The notes beneath the pieces are model-generated. The model had not been told where the DNA came from, searched no databases, and worked only from the letters and a program-made list of their open reading frames with translations. From Alisma plantago-aquatica (taxonomy: Eukaryota > Streptophyta > Magnoliopsida > Alismatales > Alismataceae), in contig OY856409.1 of assembly GCA_963693085.1 (NCBI GenBank), forward strand, positions 1,533,218,472 through 1,533,282,471: a stretch of 64,000 nt of DNA, read 5' to 3'. Positions 22,881 to 34,216 of the stretch are shown here, in pieces (the first letter of the stretch is position 1; each line of letters begins with the position of its first letter). The translations under genes and the position numbers were made by a program.

Positions 22881-23022
22881 ATTTCTCCCTCGCTATGTGT
22901 ATAGTAATTAGCTGCGTTTGTTTGGTTACACCTTACTGATTATAAAGAAAAATAAATTTTAACTACATACTAGGAAAATATAATTAAGGTAACTATAGCT
23001 AATTCCCATTTTTCTCGTAGTG
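22881..23022. other. right terminal segment of the CACTA-like insertion
   Basis: The last 142 bp before the satellite resumes end in CCATTTTTCTCGTAGTG. A TATAGCTAATT motif just inside resembles the TTGTAGCTAAA repeats of the left end. Confidence 0.5.
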
Positions 23023-23900
23023 AGAGTGGATTATTAAATCAAGAATGTATGGCCTTGTTTGCATATAAACTTGTTTCAATTTTTTAATAAGTTGGTGAGT
23101 TACTAAAAATCATGTATAAAATTTTGTCATTCTGTAATTTCTCTTTAAATAAACTCCAATATAACACCAATAAATAAAAGATAAAAAACTATATGTATAT
23201 TCCATCACAGGATAAGGCTTAATCTATTGGTGAAAATTAATCAGACTGGGTTACTAAATCAAGAATGAAAGCCCATGTTTTCATTTATACTTGTGCCAAT
23301 TTTTTTATACAACACATGAATATATACCAGAAATCTTATATAATACTTTCAAGTGACGTTCATTTGTAATTTCTCATTAAATAGACTCCAATAGAACACT
23401 AAAAAAGACCAAAGAACTATATGCATATTCTGTCACAAGGTGAGGTTTATTCGATTCATAAAAAATATTTAACGAACTGAAAGAGAGTAGATTATTAAAT
23501 CAATAATGTAAGCCCCTATTTACGTTTATACTTGTGCCATTTTTTATACAACATGTGGATATATACCCAAAATCATGTATAAAACTTTCTAGTGTCCTTT
23601 CATTTCATAATTTCTCTGAAAAAACTCTAATAGAATGACAATAAAAAAAACTAAAAAACTACATGCATATTCCATCACAAGGTAAGGTTTACTCTATTGA
23701 TAAAAATTAATCAGCGAACCCACAAAGAGTGGATTAATAAATTAAGAATATGAACCCCTATTTTTGTTCATACTTGTACCATGTTTTTAATAACACAAGA
23801 ACCCTTGTTTTCGTTCATACTTGTGCCATTTTTTTTAAACACGAGAATATATACCAGAAATTGTGTATAATACTTTTAAGTGTCGTCCATTTTGTAGTTT
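23023..23900. repeat. satellite array, continuation
   Basis: Between three and four more monomers of the same 245 bp satellite are present, with CATATTCCATCACA landmarks near 23195, 23435 and 23670. It joins in phase with the unit broken at 10789. Confidence 0.88.
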
Positions 23901-24052
23901 CTCTTTACAGCATAGTGACAATTCTGGGATTCGACGACTTTTCGGCAGGATGGAAAAAATCAAGAAAAGTCGTGAAAAGATCAATAAATTTTGATCAAAG
24001 TTCGGTGAACGATTTGGAAATAATCGAGAATAAGTTGTCTATATAAGAACAT
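23901..24052. other. non-satellite segment of unknown origin
   Basis: A unique stretch (AGCATAGTGACAATTCTGGG ... AAGTTGTCTATATAAG) interrupts the satellite just before the dinucleotide repeat. It contains TCAAGAAAAGTCGTGAAAAG, which loosely echoes TATGAAAAGTCGTGAAAAAA at 6678-6700 near the outer end of the Athila/Tat-like LTR, so it may be a piece of that LTR family. Confidence 0.35.
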
Positions 24053-24258
<206 letters not shown>

Positions 24259-24482
24259 TATGTATGTAAATCAAGAATGTAAGCCCCTGTTTTTGTTTAT
24301 ACTTGTGCCATTTTTTTATATGCATATTCCATGTAAACATGTAATTTCTCTTTACAGAAAATCCAATAGAGCATCGTTAAACAAAAGACTAAGATGTACA
24401 AAACGTTCAAATGTGGTTTCATTTCTTTATGTTTCTTTGAAGAAACTTTAATAGAAAACTAGTATACTAAAGACTAAAGACT
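24259..24482. repeat. truncated satellite unit; left arm of a 240-bp direct repeat
   Basis: This satellite-derived sequence (AATGTAAGCCCCTG, ATACTTGTGCCA, AAAATCCAATAGAGCATCG, TTCAAATGTGGTTTCATTTC) is nearly identical to 25411-25650. The two arms enclose the LTR-plus-F segment at 24483-25410. Confidence 0.8.
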
Positions 24483-25410
24483 AATGAGTTTTGTATTCAA
24501 CCTCTGTCCGACTCATCTTCTTTCTCATTTGATACAGAGAGTATATATAAATAGGAGTGGGCCCCCTTTTTCACTTAGGACACAGGAAGGAGGTCGAGCC
24601 TTTTGAACTGAAAGCTTAACAGCTTAACAAACACACTATTAAAAAAAAATGAAATAGAGCTGAGTTCATTTAGCCGGTATCCCTACTTTTTGCCTTAACA
24701 TAACCTAGAAAGTGGGTGTATCATGGGTTAGCTGATCCATTGCTGATTACAAGGTCGTCACTTGAGTACAAGTCAAAATCCTCTATGCCAGCAAAGAAGT
24801 GTGTAATTAAAGACACGACTAATGAGGAATTTGTTGGACTTTACATTCTGATCTTCCTAGGTGCGCTAATATCTGGGAGAATTTTCAGAGATACAAGAAC
24901 ACTAGGGATGACTCGCAATGGGCTAGAGGGAAACATGATGGCTGAATGGAGATGTTGCCTTGCAAGCTCGCACACGGATCTATAAGGGCTACCATGGATT
25001 TATTCCAGACCTGAATCTGTCACCAAAGATGTTATATTTCATGTTGCATCAAAGCAACAAAGGGGCACATCAGAAAGAAGGTTCCGGATGAATGGTTAAC
25101 CTGGGAAGAAAGGGAACTGCATAATGGGGTATGATGGGGAGGAAGAAGGAAATAGGAGGGTAAATCGAGGACAAACAAAGATTTAAGAAAAAGATGGAGG
25201 AGCATGGTGACTAGTGGAGAGATTGGGAGGACGTGGAGGTAGGAGTGGATAGGGTTCCACACAAGTAAAATAATTAAAAACCAGATGCACGCTGATTGAA
25301 ACAAACTCGCGCCTTGGGAAAAAAATTCAAAGTGAGCACTGTTGGAAAAAGAACCTCCGTGCACATTTTGGGCCGAAAATAATTTAGAATTAGCATATAT
25401 ATATGTGTTT
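24483..25410. repeat. truncated copia LTR plus repeat F, copy 3
   Basis: Bases 24483-24708 are the right two thirds of the copia LTR, starting abruptly at AATGAGTTTTGTATTC. Bases 24709-25410 are repeat F. The LTR/F junction is identical to those at 3575 and 22185. The copy is therefore a piece of an already joined LTR-F unit and not an independent copia insertion. Confidence 0.85.
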
Positions 25411-25830
25411 ATATATAGAGATAAATGCACATATGTATGTAAATCAAGAATGTAAGCCCCTATTTTTTTTTATACTTGTGCCATTTTTTTTATATGCATA
25501 TTCCATGTAAACATGTAATTTCTCTTTACAGAAAATCCAATAGAGCATCGTTAAACAAAAGATTAAAGATGTACAAAACGTTCAAATGTGGTTTCATTTC
25601 TTTATTTTTCTTTGAAGAAACTTTAATAGAAAACTAGTATACTAAAGGCTAGATCTATATGCATATTCCATCACAAGGTAAGGTTTACTCTATCGGTTAA
25701 AAAGTAATCAGCGAACTCACAGAAAATGGATTAATAAATCAAGAATGTAAGCCCCACGTTTTTGTTTATACTTGTGCCTATTTTCTTGTAGAAACTCCAA
25801 TAGAACACAAGCAAACAAAAGACCAATTGT
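25411..25830. repeat. satellite fragments, right edge of the array
   Basis: This is the right arm of the 240-bp direct repeat, then one more partial monomer with CATATTCCATCACAAGGTAA at about 25661-25680. The array fades out at about 25830. Confidence 0.8.
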
Positions 25831-27079
25831 GTTTCTCCGATTTGTGCTCAGTTTTGAGTTCGAGTCGGATTTTGGGTTTCCAATTATTTTCTTGTGGATA
25901 TTTACATTAGGGTTAATTTGGTTGGGTATAAAATCAATTCACAGTACGAATTTTAAAACAGGAAATTAAAAGTCATGAATTAAAACTATATTTCATTTAT
26001 TTGGTTAGACGTAACTGGAACTCATTCACTTTATTTGTTTTCACTTGGTACGGTATAGATTGTGCATCACATTATTGGAAATATGTTCCGCTCACCAAAA
26101 TAAAGTTACCACACACATAATTTTTATACTATCCCATGTGCGAATGCAGCAGAAGCATAGTTTATCAAAAGCAATGCAACGAGGTTCAATAGACAGATAA
26201 TACGACCTGGTATCCACTGCATCATAGGAGTTGTTGCGGAAACAAACCGCGCCCAAATTGGGCACGTATAACGGGTAGTTCATTTTCACAGCGGGGGCTG
26301 CAACTTTATCAAACCAAACACGTGAGTTCGAAGAAACTAGCGAGTTGCAACTCGACGAACTTATTTTCGGCTCAACCAAACGAGCCCTTAGAGTATGTTT
26401 TGTGATTTTAAATTCAGTCAGGACCAGTTGAACTAGGGTTGGGCCCGTATAGGTCCGGGTGCATTTTGGGTGGTGTCTTTTTGGGTCGGTTACACAACTC
26501 CGCTTTCTTTCCCTCAGGCCTCAGCCTGGCACTACAACAACCGTGTTGATTAGGGTCGGTTAGAATATGGGTATGGGTTTTTATTTTTTACGTGGTGGTC
26601 GGTGGAGACTGATATTTGCATCGACTGGAGAGGTTTGGTAGAGGCGTTATTGTGGTTGATAAAGGGAGCATGACAGCGTCAACTACCATGCACCTGTGGG
26701 TTCGCTGCTGCAACCCAGGCTTTTAGGGTGTTGGTACTTATAAAGGGAGCCATGAAAGCGATAGGCTTTCATTATGGAATAAAATAAATATTTTCCATAT
26801 GTATTCCTGGTGCCGGTGGCACTACTCACTGAAATACAAGATGCTAAACTAATATGGAAGCATTTTCGGCACAGGCACCCACCATTCTGAGAGCCACCAG
26901 GATACGAGGAAGGATATTCCATTTTTGGAAGTATTTATTTATTATTTATCAATTTTACCAACCTATCAACTATTATTTTTCTGGGCCAGGTGATATAAAG
27001 ACATTCAGTGTGTGGTCGTATAATAAGTACGCCAACAATATATTTGGCACCAAATTTAATCCTAGGCTGATTTACCTCC
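25831..27079. other. non-repetitive stretch without a clear gene
   Basis: No satellite, LTR or recognisable coding frame is seen. An end-like CAACCAAACGAGCCCTTA at 26374-26391 resembles termini of plant miniature elements, but no matching opposite end was found. CACTACAACAACCGTG at 26531 resembles a CACTA end, also without a partner. Confidence 0.45.
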
Positions 27080-27086
27080 TATAAAA
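27080..27086 (+). promoter_or_regulatory. TATA box of the hypothetical gene
   Basis: TATAAAA lies 218 bp before the ATG at 27304, followed by a pyrimidine-rich (CCTCCTCCTC) leader as often found in plant 5' UTRs. The first ATG downstream is the one chosen. Confidence 0.4.
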
Positions 27087-27303
27087 TCCCGTCCTTTTTG
27101 TCCTCCTCCTCTTGACTTCACAACTCTTATCATTTCGCTTGGGCAACTTCACTCCTCGTACTCCCCCTTGGCCACTCTCCTTCTCATTCCACTTGGTCAA
27201 TCCATACTTAACCTCACACCTCGGTACTGCCCCTTACACCACTCTCCTCCTATTCCACTTGGTCAATCCACTCTCCTCCTCCTTCCACGGGTTCCTTCTC
27301 TCC

Positions 27304-27808
27304 ATGGCAGCCTTGCCCGTGACTGTAGTTACTAGGGACCAGCTGAATACCGTGGTCCAAACAGGCCCCACCAGACCCAAGCCCCTTATTGTGTCCCCCG
27401 AAATGAGTCCGTGGGATGCTTACCGGTCCCTGACTGTCCTAAGTCAGCGAAATCAGAGAGATTTCGTGATCCAAAACCCGAAGGTGTTTACTGCCCTCGT
27501 CAGGAGATACTATCTCAAACTACGTCAGAACAATCCCAACCTTGAAGAACTAGTGGAGCCTGAGGATGAGACGCTGAACCTGCCAGCGTTTCAGCTCTCA
27601 GAGCCTGAGGTAAATATATTTTTCTCAAATTCGATATAAACACTTTGTTTTCGATTACCTACCTGTTTACCTAATATCAAATTGACTTTTTATCGACAAA
27701 TGGACTGCATTTGTGCAGGGGATGGTGGTGCCAGGTGGAAATGGGCACGAGGTGCTAGGTACAATTAACATACAGTTAGATCATGTTGGCTGCCCGACTC
27801 TCTGGTAA
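27304..27808 (+). CDS. hypothetical two-exon protein, 131 residues
   Basis: Exon 1 is 27304-27609 (102 codons from MAALPVTVVTRDQLN). A phase-0 intron 27610-27718 has GT and TGCAG ends. Exon 2, 27719-27808, ends at TAA. I do not recognise the product. The middle part has a helical look (WDAYRSLTVLSQRNQRDF, VRRYYLKLRQNNPNLEEL) followed by an acidic stretch, with no signal peptide or membrane segment. The frame also runs upstream of the ATG to 27112, but without another ATG; that leader contains the direct repeat TTCCACTTGGTCAATCCA. It lies among repeats and could be a small host gene or a captured fragment. Confidence 0.45.
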
Positions 27809-28189
27809 CAAATGTGGGACCTTGAACGAGTCCACGTGGAGGTTAAAGAAGAAGATATAGGATTCCCTAGCTAAGTAGCTATATCAAAATTTATGTCATG
27901 TGAGTTCAATATGTATATGATCTCACAAGTTAATCATATCATTAGCAATAATGTGTATCTATGGTACTTGTTTGTACCTAGGTACCAATTAGGCTATTTA
28001 TTCTGATCTCCTATCTCACTATATGTATTGACAGACATTACTCTTAATAAATTATGGACTGTTACACCCAAAATGTTGATCATTGAAGCAGTTTAATTTC
28101 CAGTTTATGATTTCTTCCTAACGCCAATATGAGGATGATTTGCCGTAAATAATTTTTTTTTTTAAAAAAAATGCTGCAGCGGAGGAAAT
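27809..28189. other. no recognisable feature
   Basis: This is the AT-rich sequence after the hypothetical gene. It ends in a T-run/A-run at 28149-28170. Confidence 0.5.
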
Positions 28190-29100
28190 GATCATCTGTA
28201 GTTGTGTTCCAGTTGAGGGAAGGGAAACGCCTCCTGGCCGGCGTGGATGAGCCGCTGCTTGTTGGTGATGGGCACGTGTACCTTTGCTGGTGCGGAGTTG
28301 GGTGGCTGTGGCGGTCGAGGTGGAGGAGGCGTCGTGAGGGGACGGAAGGCGATGGGGAAGGGGCAGTCCAGATGGAGGTGACGCTGTTAAGGGAGTGTGG
28401 GGGGAAGAGGAAGGGGCAGTCGATATGGAGGCGAGTGTTGGGGGAACTGGAAGGGGAAGGGCGGTCGAGATGGAGGCGGCGTTGTTGAGGGGGAAGGAAG
28501 TAGGCCGGTTCGAGTTGAGTAAGAGAACACGCCTCCTGGATTCCGCTGGCAGGCCAGGCGGTGGCCGCGTCTCCCGCTGCCGGTCACCGGCGTGGATGAG
28601 CCGCTACTCGTTGGATGCGGATGCGCGCGTCTGCCTTTGCAGGTGCTGACGAACACCTGGAGTTGGGAGGCTGTGGTCAAGATGGAGGCGGCGTTGTTAA
28701 GGGGGTGTAGGGCAAAGGGGAAGGGAAGGGAAAAGGGCGGTCGAGATGGAGGCGGCGTCGTGAGGGGGTGGAGGGCGAAGGGGAATAGGATGACGGGGAG
28801 GAAAGGAAACGTGAAGAGGCGAGAGAACCCAGCCTGTCTGAAACAGCGGAAGAAATTGATGACGGAGGGAGTTCGGGAAAGGAAGAGGCAGTCCGCACGA
28901 CGTGACGGCGAGCTTGGGCGTCGACGCTGCGGCGGAGTTACTTGGACTGAGGCCTCTGTCGTGGAGTAACGACACCCCCGGCGAGGAGCCGAGTGGCCGG
29001 AGTGAGGGGGGCCAACAAAGGCGATCGACGCCTGCCTGGAGGCAGAACTGGGAACAAAAATATCTAAAACTAAACCCGGGTGCCTTAGTAGCCTAGTAGG
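28190..29100. repeat. GC-rich block with internal repeats
   Basis: There is a sharp rise in GC content. The motif GTCGAGATGGAGGCGGCGTT and close variants recur at about 28315, 28370, 28422, 28460, 28675 and 28740. A larger unit beginning CCGGCGTGGATGAGCCGCT starts at about 28237 and again at about 28590. A 239-codon minus-strand frame and several plus-strand frames cross the block; all are Arg/Gly or Pro/Ser low-complexity and overlap each other. No gene is called. It could be a GC-rich transposon leader. Confidence 0.6.
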
Positions 29101-29647
29101 CTGCAATGAGTATTTTTAGGTTAAATTTGAAAAGAAGATGCATATTTTGTACAATACATATTTCTTTTCATAAACACAATGTAATTTCAAAAAATAATAG
29201 AAAAAATTGTGTTCAATCCCTCCTATGGGTGATCAAAACACTAAAGCGGCATTTCAAGTGAAATCAAAAGGCCACATCAAAGTCATACATGAAGAATCTC
29301 AACTTAAATGAAGAGAGAACACAATAAACTTAAAACCAATCAATAGAATAGTAAGGATGCCACAAAGAGATGAAACTACCTCTAACTTGGTTGATTAAAG
29401 GCCATAGAAGGTTTCGTTGGAGGAAGAGCCAAAACATAGTGAGTAGCATGATGGATTCCATAGACCATGTGACAAGACAATGTGTGACACTACAATGGTT
29501 TCAGATGCTAATGATTGAGTAAGATAGTACCTCAGGAGAACCATCAACGTTGTGTTATATAATAATTTTCGTAGTCAGAGAAGCATTATACATACCTTAT
29601 TTAACTCGGGTGTCACATCTCACTAATTGTTACATTCCCAACTTATA
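29101..29647. other. intergenic, with a short piece of repeat R
   Basis: It is mostly unassigned AT-rich sequence. At about 29487-29543 the sequence CTACAATGGTTTCAGATGCT ... TACCTCAGGAGAACCATC is the same as part of repeat R (30107-30166), so repeat R has been rearranged here. Confidence 0.55.
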
Positions 29648-30266
29648 ACTAATCTCAAAGTTGGACTTTCTAGGTGACCAACATTAATCATTTTATCGTA
29701 TGTAATTTTCTTAAGCCATGTCGAGTCTACCTCGATTATTGGGTCATTTCCTCCCTTCTTTTTGAACAAAATAGATTAGTATGCTCAACATGTCCATATC
29801 TATAACATGTCTTGTCCTCATACCATGGTCTTATCGGTCTTATTGCCGATGTAGAAGCTAAGCCAGGAGTTCTTATAGGTGGAAAGTTAGGACTTTTACC
29901 TTTACTTAGTGACTACTGCCTTGGTGCACTAGGCATTTATTGCACTGGTGGCACCAAAAACTTTGGCTTTTTAGAACAACTAGGCAAATGTCTCTAGAAT
30001 TGTAGAAGCCTTTCCTTAATTCTCAGCTTATTGCCCCTCCTTGGGTATTTTCATCAAAGATATATTATCTGTCTATACTTACGGCACAGTCTATTTTCTA
30101 TGTGACTCTACAATGGTTTCAGATGTTAATGATTGAGTAAGATAGTACCTCGGGAGAACCATCTTTGTAACGACCCACACTTTTGAGGGTACTAGGACAC
30201 CTCAAGCTTATCTTCTCCCTTATCCATAAGCTTTATATATGTATCTTTTAGCTCGCAAATGAAATG
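29648..30266. repeat. degenerate repeat R, copy 1
   Basis: This is the first of four copies (others 32856-33867, 33868-34216, and 35544-35990 continued at 60613-61240). Read on the minus strand at about 29763-29820 it encodes YEDKTCYRYGHVEHTKLFC, a gag-type CCHC zinc knuckle with its second Cys changed to Tyr. The plus strand contains TGTAACGACCCACAC, which resembles plant gypsy LTR starts. No intact frame is left, so the family is not assigned. At 30267 a copia LTR interrupts the copy. Confidence 0.7.
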
Positions 30267-32411
30267 TGTTGGGTTTTGGAGGAGGCAGAGAAGTAGCGGA
30301 AAAAAAAAATTCTCCCCAAACCCAGAACAAAAGGAATCACGTCAACATCTATATAATAGGAAAGATGTTTTGTGAATCATACCTTGTCCCGAGGCTTGCT
30401 CGGCGACAATACCTCACGCCTTGCGCGGTCTTCACCTCCGGTCTTGGACGGTGTCTGTGCAGCTCCTGGTCGCACCGGGACTGAAGACTCCTCCTCCTCC
30501 GGGACTGTCGGATGACAGTTGTCCTCCTAAGCGGTAGTGACCTCCCGCCTCTGAAGTAGTCCACATGGACCACCTGGAACTCCACTCTCATTATCCCATA
30601 AGGAAGTGGAAGGAGTCACACCCTCCTGTTGACGTACTAGTCGCCAACACACTCTCCTGCTGTCAATTGCAACTATAGTTGTCCTTTCCTTGTTGCACCT
30701 CCCTTTGCGGGAAGCACTTGCTCGGGCTCTCTCTCAGTTACCAAAACCAGAGAGAATGACAACTTTGTAAAGCAACCGACTTGCACTGAGTTGTACTCTG
30801 AGAAGCCCCCAATACCCCATATATATATAGGCGGGTCATGGGACATGGTTCTCTGTGCCCGGAAATATGGGACTAAAAGCAGGAGTAGAAGGGTTTGAGA
30901 TTTTCCACAAAAGCAACCAACTCGCAACCTGAACCGATCGGTTCACAAGTGAACCGGTCGGTTGGGGACCTGAACCGATCTGTTCACTCCTCAACGGATC
31001 GGTTGGGGTTCCAGGTTGGTTCCCGATTGATTTTCCTTCTTTTGTTTCCAATCGGTATCGAATACCAATCCTATTTCCAATCAAATTGGATAATTGAAAC
31101 GAAAGAAAAATTCTCACCAATCCTACTTTCCCAAGTTGTTCGATTGCACCAGTTGAACCGATCGGTTCAACACTTGAACCGCTCGTTTCACTCTGTGCAT
31201 GAGCCATTCGGTTCAACAATTGAGCTGACCGGTTCAGCAACCTCAGCCGACCGATTCATCACATGAACTGATCGGTTGGGAGTGTGGGTTGTGCAGAATC
31301 AGTCAAATGTGATTTCAATCAATCTGATACTCCAATCAATGCATCCAACACCTTGAACATTATGATATTGAGCTATCGATTAATTGAGTGTTTAATTGAA
31401 CTACTAAACTCCTTTAGTAATCAATCTAAACATTGCTTGTGGACAAAACTCCTCTTCCATGTTAAATCCTATGTGTGTGACCATGGCTGGTCATTTCACG
31501 TTGGCAGTGAAGTCCATGACTCACAAGCAAAGAGCGGTGAGAACAACTTTCATCCTACAATCCGTGAATGGTGTTACAGTGAATGTATAATTCCTTTATC
31601 ACTGAATCCAGAATGAACTCGAGGCATGGAATAGTCATCCTGTCAATGTTCATTCATTTCCTTGATCTCAGAGTAGACCGAGTGAGATGTGTATGATATC
31701 AATATCACATATTGATTCACACGTGCATGCGCATGCCTTTTCTCAATCCTACTCATCAAGTGGCCAAGGATATCAAACTCCCTCAAGAGGGACAAATCCC
31801 ATATCTATCACTCACCCCTCAAAAGCCCCATGTGTCAGAGCCACCCAATCATCACCTTTATAACAACCCATGTTTCAAGACTGCGTTTGATGATGTCAAA
31901 GTGTACCCAACGACATGTGTTGAGTGTAGTGATTTCAGGTCTAAGAATCACACTCACCACCATCACTGTGAGACCTGACTGTGACTACCATGTCATGGTT
32001 CCATGTGTCACTCTCACGGTGGGTCTGTCCGGTACCTTGTTCTCTAACAAGTACCTATGTGCTTGGTTTGATATCACTATATCATGACTAATGAGATTCA
32101 GTCATCAACCAACACACAATCTAGTCTTTAGTGTTATTGATGTCTATGGTTATTTCCACAATAACAACCGACCAGGGACTAAACAAGAAAGAATACTCTT
32201 AGCATCTGTATGATCTCATCGTTTAGGTCCTCAACCCAAAAGCATACGTCATTGAGTAAAATAATCTTTAGACATCTATCATGTTACACCATCATATCAG
32301 AAGCAGTTTAAACATATAGATTGGAAATTGCCTTTATTATTATTCAAATCATTTACAAAGTATCCCATTACAATCATCACATGACTTGCTCTATGGGCAT
32401 ACATACCAACA
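30267..32411 (-). repeat. 3' LTR (2.1 kb) of a third copia element
   Basis: The LTR is bounded by TGTTGG and CCAACA. It interrupts repeat R right after AAATG (uninterrupted in copies R2 at 33430 and R4 at 60790). On the minus strand the LTR is preceded by the polypurine tract AAGTGGGAGTC (32412-32422). A TATATATATA box read on the minus strand lies at about 30818-30829, just upstream of the presumed transcript start. Inside, at 30930-31275, GAACCGATCGGTTC-type palindromes are clustered. Confidence 0.75.
30930..31275. repeat. cluster of GAACCGATCGGTTC palindromes within the copia LTR
   Basis: The perfect palindrome GAACCGATCGGTTC at 30931-30944 recurs in exact or altered form about ten times (for example at 30951, 30972, 30993, 31155, 31174, 31208, 31229 and 31265). 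All copies lie downstream of the LTR TATA box in the element's orientation. They could be protein-binding sites or hairpins in the leader RNA. Confidence 0.75.
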
Positions 32412-32429
32412 GACTCCCACTTGCACATA

Positions 32430-32855
32430 GAGCCAGTCACCAAGGAATCGTAGTCCTTGTGACCTAGCATGACCATCATGCTTCTGCTGAGAAAGGGCCT
32501 TAGTCAGTGGATCAGCTATATTGTCTTCAGTTGGTATTTTGCAAATCTTCACATCTCCTCACTGTACGATCTCTCGTATGAGATGGAAGCGCCACAGTAT
32601 GTGCTTGGACCACTGATGTGATCTGGGCTCCTTAGCTTGTGCAATAGCTCCATTATTGTCACAATAAAGCTCAATTGTATCATAGCTACTGGGAACTACA
32701 CCAAGTTCAGAAATGAACTTCCTGATCCACACAACCTCCTTTGTTGCATGCGAAGCAGCAATATACTCAGCCTCTGTAGTAGAATCGACAACTGTTTCTT
32801 ACTTGGAACTCTTCCAGCTCACAGCTCCATTATTAAGGCAAAACACAAATCCATT
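32430..32855 (-). pseudogene. copia RNase H / Pol C-terminus, truncated third element
   Basis: The minus strand reads GFVFCLNNGAVSWKSSK-stop, then STTEAEYIAASHATKEVVWI, YCDNNGAIAQAKEPRSHQWS, KHILWRFHLIREIV and IPTEDNIADPLTKALSQQ. These are the copia RNase H motifs with the Pol C-terminus, followed by the polypurine tract and LTR. Stops interrupt it twice. Everything upstream of RNase H is missing: at 32855 the sequence switches abruptly to repeat R copy 2, so this element was cut by a rearrangement. Confidence 0.88.
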
Positions 32856-33867
32856 ATTATCGTATGTAACTTTCTTAAGCCGTGTCGAGTCTACCTCGAT
32901 TGTTGGGTCATTTCCTCCCTTTTTTTTAACAAAATAGTTTAGCATGCTCAACATGTCCATATCTATAACATGTCTTGTCCTCATACCATGGTCTTATCGG
33001 TCTTATTGCCGATGTAGAAGCTAAGGCAGGAGTTCTTATAGGTGGAAAGTTAGGACTTTTACCTTTACTTAGTGACTACTGCCTTGGTGCACTAGGCATT
33101 TATTGCACTGGTGGCACCAAAAACTTTGGCTTTTTAGAACAACTAGGAAAATGTCTCTAGAATTGTAGAAGCATTTCCTTAATTCTCAGCTTATTGCCCC
33201 TCCTTGGGTATTTTCATCAAAGATGTACTATCTGTCTATACTTACGACAGAGTCTATTTTTTATGTGACTCTACAATGGTTTCAGATGCTAATGATTGAG
33301 TAAGATAATACCTCAGGAGAACCATCTTTGTAACGAGCCACACTTTTGAGTGTACTAGGACACCTCAATCTTATCTTCTCCCTTATCCATAAGCTTTATA
33401 TATGTATCCTTTATCTCGCAAATGAAATGTTTGGTTCCTTATCTCTCCTTCCATGTCCAAAGATTCTTCTTCTCCTAATTTGAGGTGGAGAGAGTGCCCA
33501 AAGTGGAAGAAGATAGCCAACCTTCTTGTTGGAGCATCTACGGTTCAGATATACCCTCATTTAGGGTTTGTGAAGCTTCCTTTGTGTGATCTTGACCTAA
33601 GATAGTAAGTTTCTTCTTCTCTCCTTTGTTTCTCTTACTGTATTTCTTCATCCTACCTTATTATAGGACGAAACCATGATTTTCCATGGTAAAGTTTGCT
33701 CTAGAGCTCAAAGAACTTATCTTTCTTGCTCTCTTGACCTAGGGCTTGCTTTCCTTGTGGAGAAAGAGCTACTTGGTGGAGTTCAGAGCTTAAACTAGGG
33801 TTATCTACCTTCTTTGACCGAGTTTTATTTCTTCTTAGAGCCTTATTTTCTTCTTAGAGCCTTATTT
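32856..33867. repeat. degenerate repeat R, copy 2
   Basis: It lacks the first 200 bp of the repeat but extends further right than copy 1, through TTTGGTTCCTTATCTCTCC and the AGAGCCTTATTTTCTTCTT end. The zinc-knuckle remnant is again visible on the minus strand (about 32925-32985). The uninterrupted insertion sites of the gypsy element (GTCTA at 33252-33256) and of the third copia (AAATG at 33425-33429) are both here. Confidence 0.75.
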
Positions 33868-34216
33868 TCTACTTAGTGACTATTGCCTTGGTGCACTAGG
33901 CATTTATTGTACTGGTGGCACCAAAAACTTTGGCTTTTTAGAACAACTAGGAAAATGTCTCTAGAATTGTAGAAGCCTTTCCTTAATTCTCATCTTATTG
34001 CCCCTTCTTGGGTATTTTCATCAAAGATGTACTATCTGTCTATACTTATGGCAGAGTCTATTTTCTATGTGACTCTACAATGGTTTCAGATGCTAATGAT
34101 TGAGTAAGATAGTACCTCAGGAGAACCATCTTTGTAACGACTCACACTTTTAGGTGTACTAGGACACCTCAAGCTTATCTTCTCGCTTATCCATAAGCTT
34201 TATATATGTATCCTTT
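33868..34216. repeat. degenerate repeat R, copy 3 (partial)
   Basis: It joins copy 2 directly, starting within the repeat at TTAGTGACTATTGCCTTGG, and stops at ATATATGTATCCTTT, where CACTA-type sequence begins. The uninterrupted GTCTA site is at 34056-34060. Confidence 0.75.

Larger units (their letters stand above)
10790..23022. mobile_element. non-autonomous CACTA-like element carrying gene fragments (inferred)
   Basis: The satellite breaks at ...CACAGAGA (10789) and resumes with AGAGTGGATTATTAAATC at 23023. Removing 10790-23022 and one AGA restores the satellite consensus exactly. The inserted DNA begins CTACGAAAAATATGG and ends CCATTTTTCTCGTAGTG. On the other strand the right end reads CACTACGAGAAAAATGG, a CACTA-type terminus, and the left end is the same with the first CA missing. 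A 3-bp duplication is what CACTA elements make. No transposase is inside. The contents are MAP65 and UBP26 fragments, an RNase H-like piece, a SINE and a later copia. The damaged left tip is the main weakness. Confidence 0.65.

Noticed and set aside
26374..26391. End of a miniature element (CAACCAAACGAGCCCTTA)
   Set aside because: The sequence resembles plant MITE ends, but no opposite inverted repeat could be found within 500 bp.
26531..26560. Terminus of another CACTA element (CACTACAACAACCGTG)
   Set aside because: No facing partner end, no subterminal repeats and no target duplication found.
28387..29106. 239-codon minus-strand open frame
   Set aside because: Pro/Ser/Arg low-complexity product of a GC-rich repeat; opposite-strand frames are open over the same bases and no domain is recognisable.
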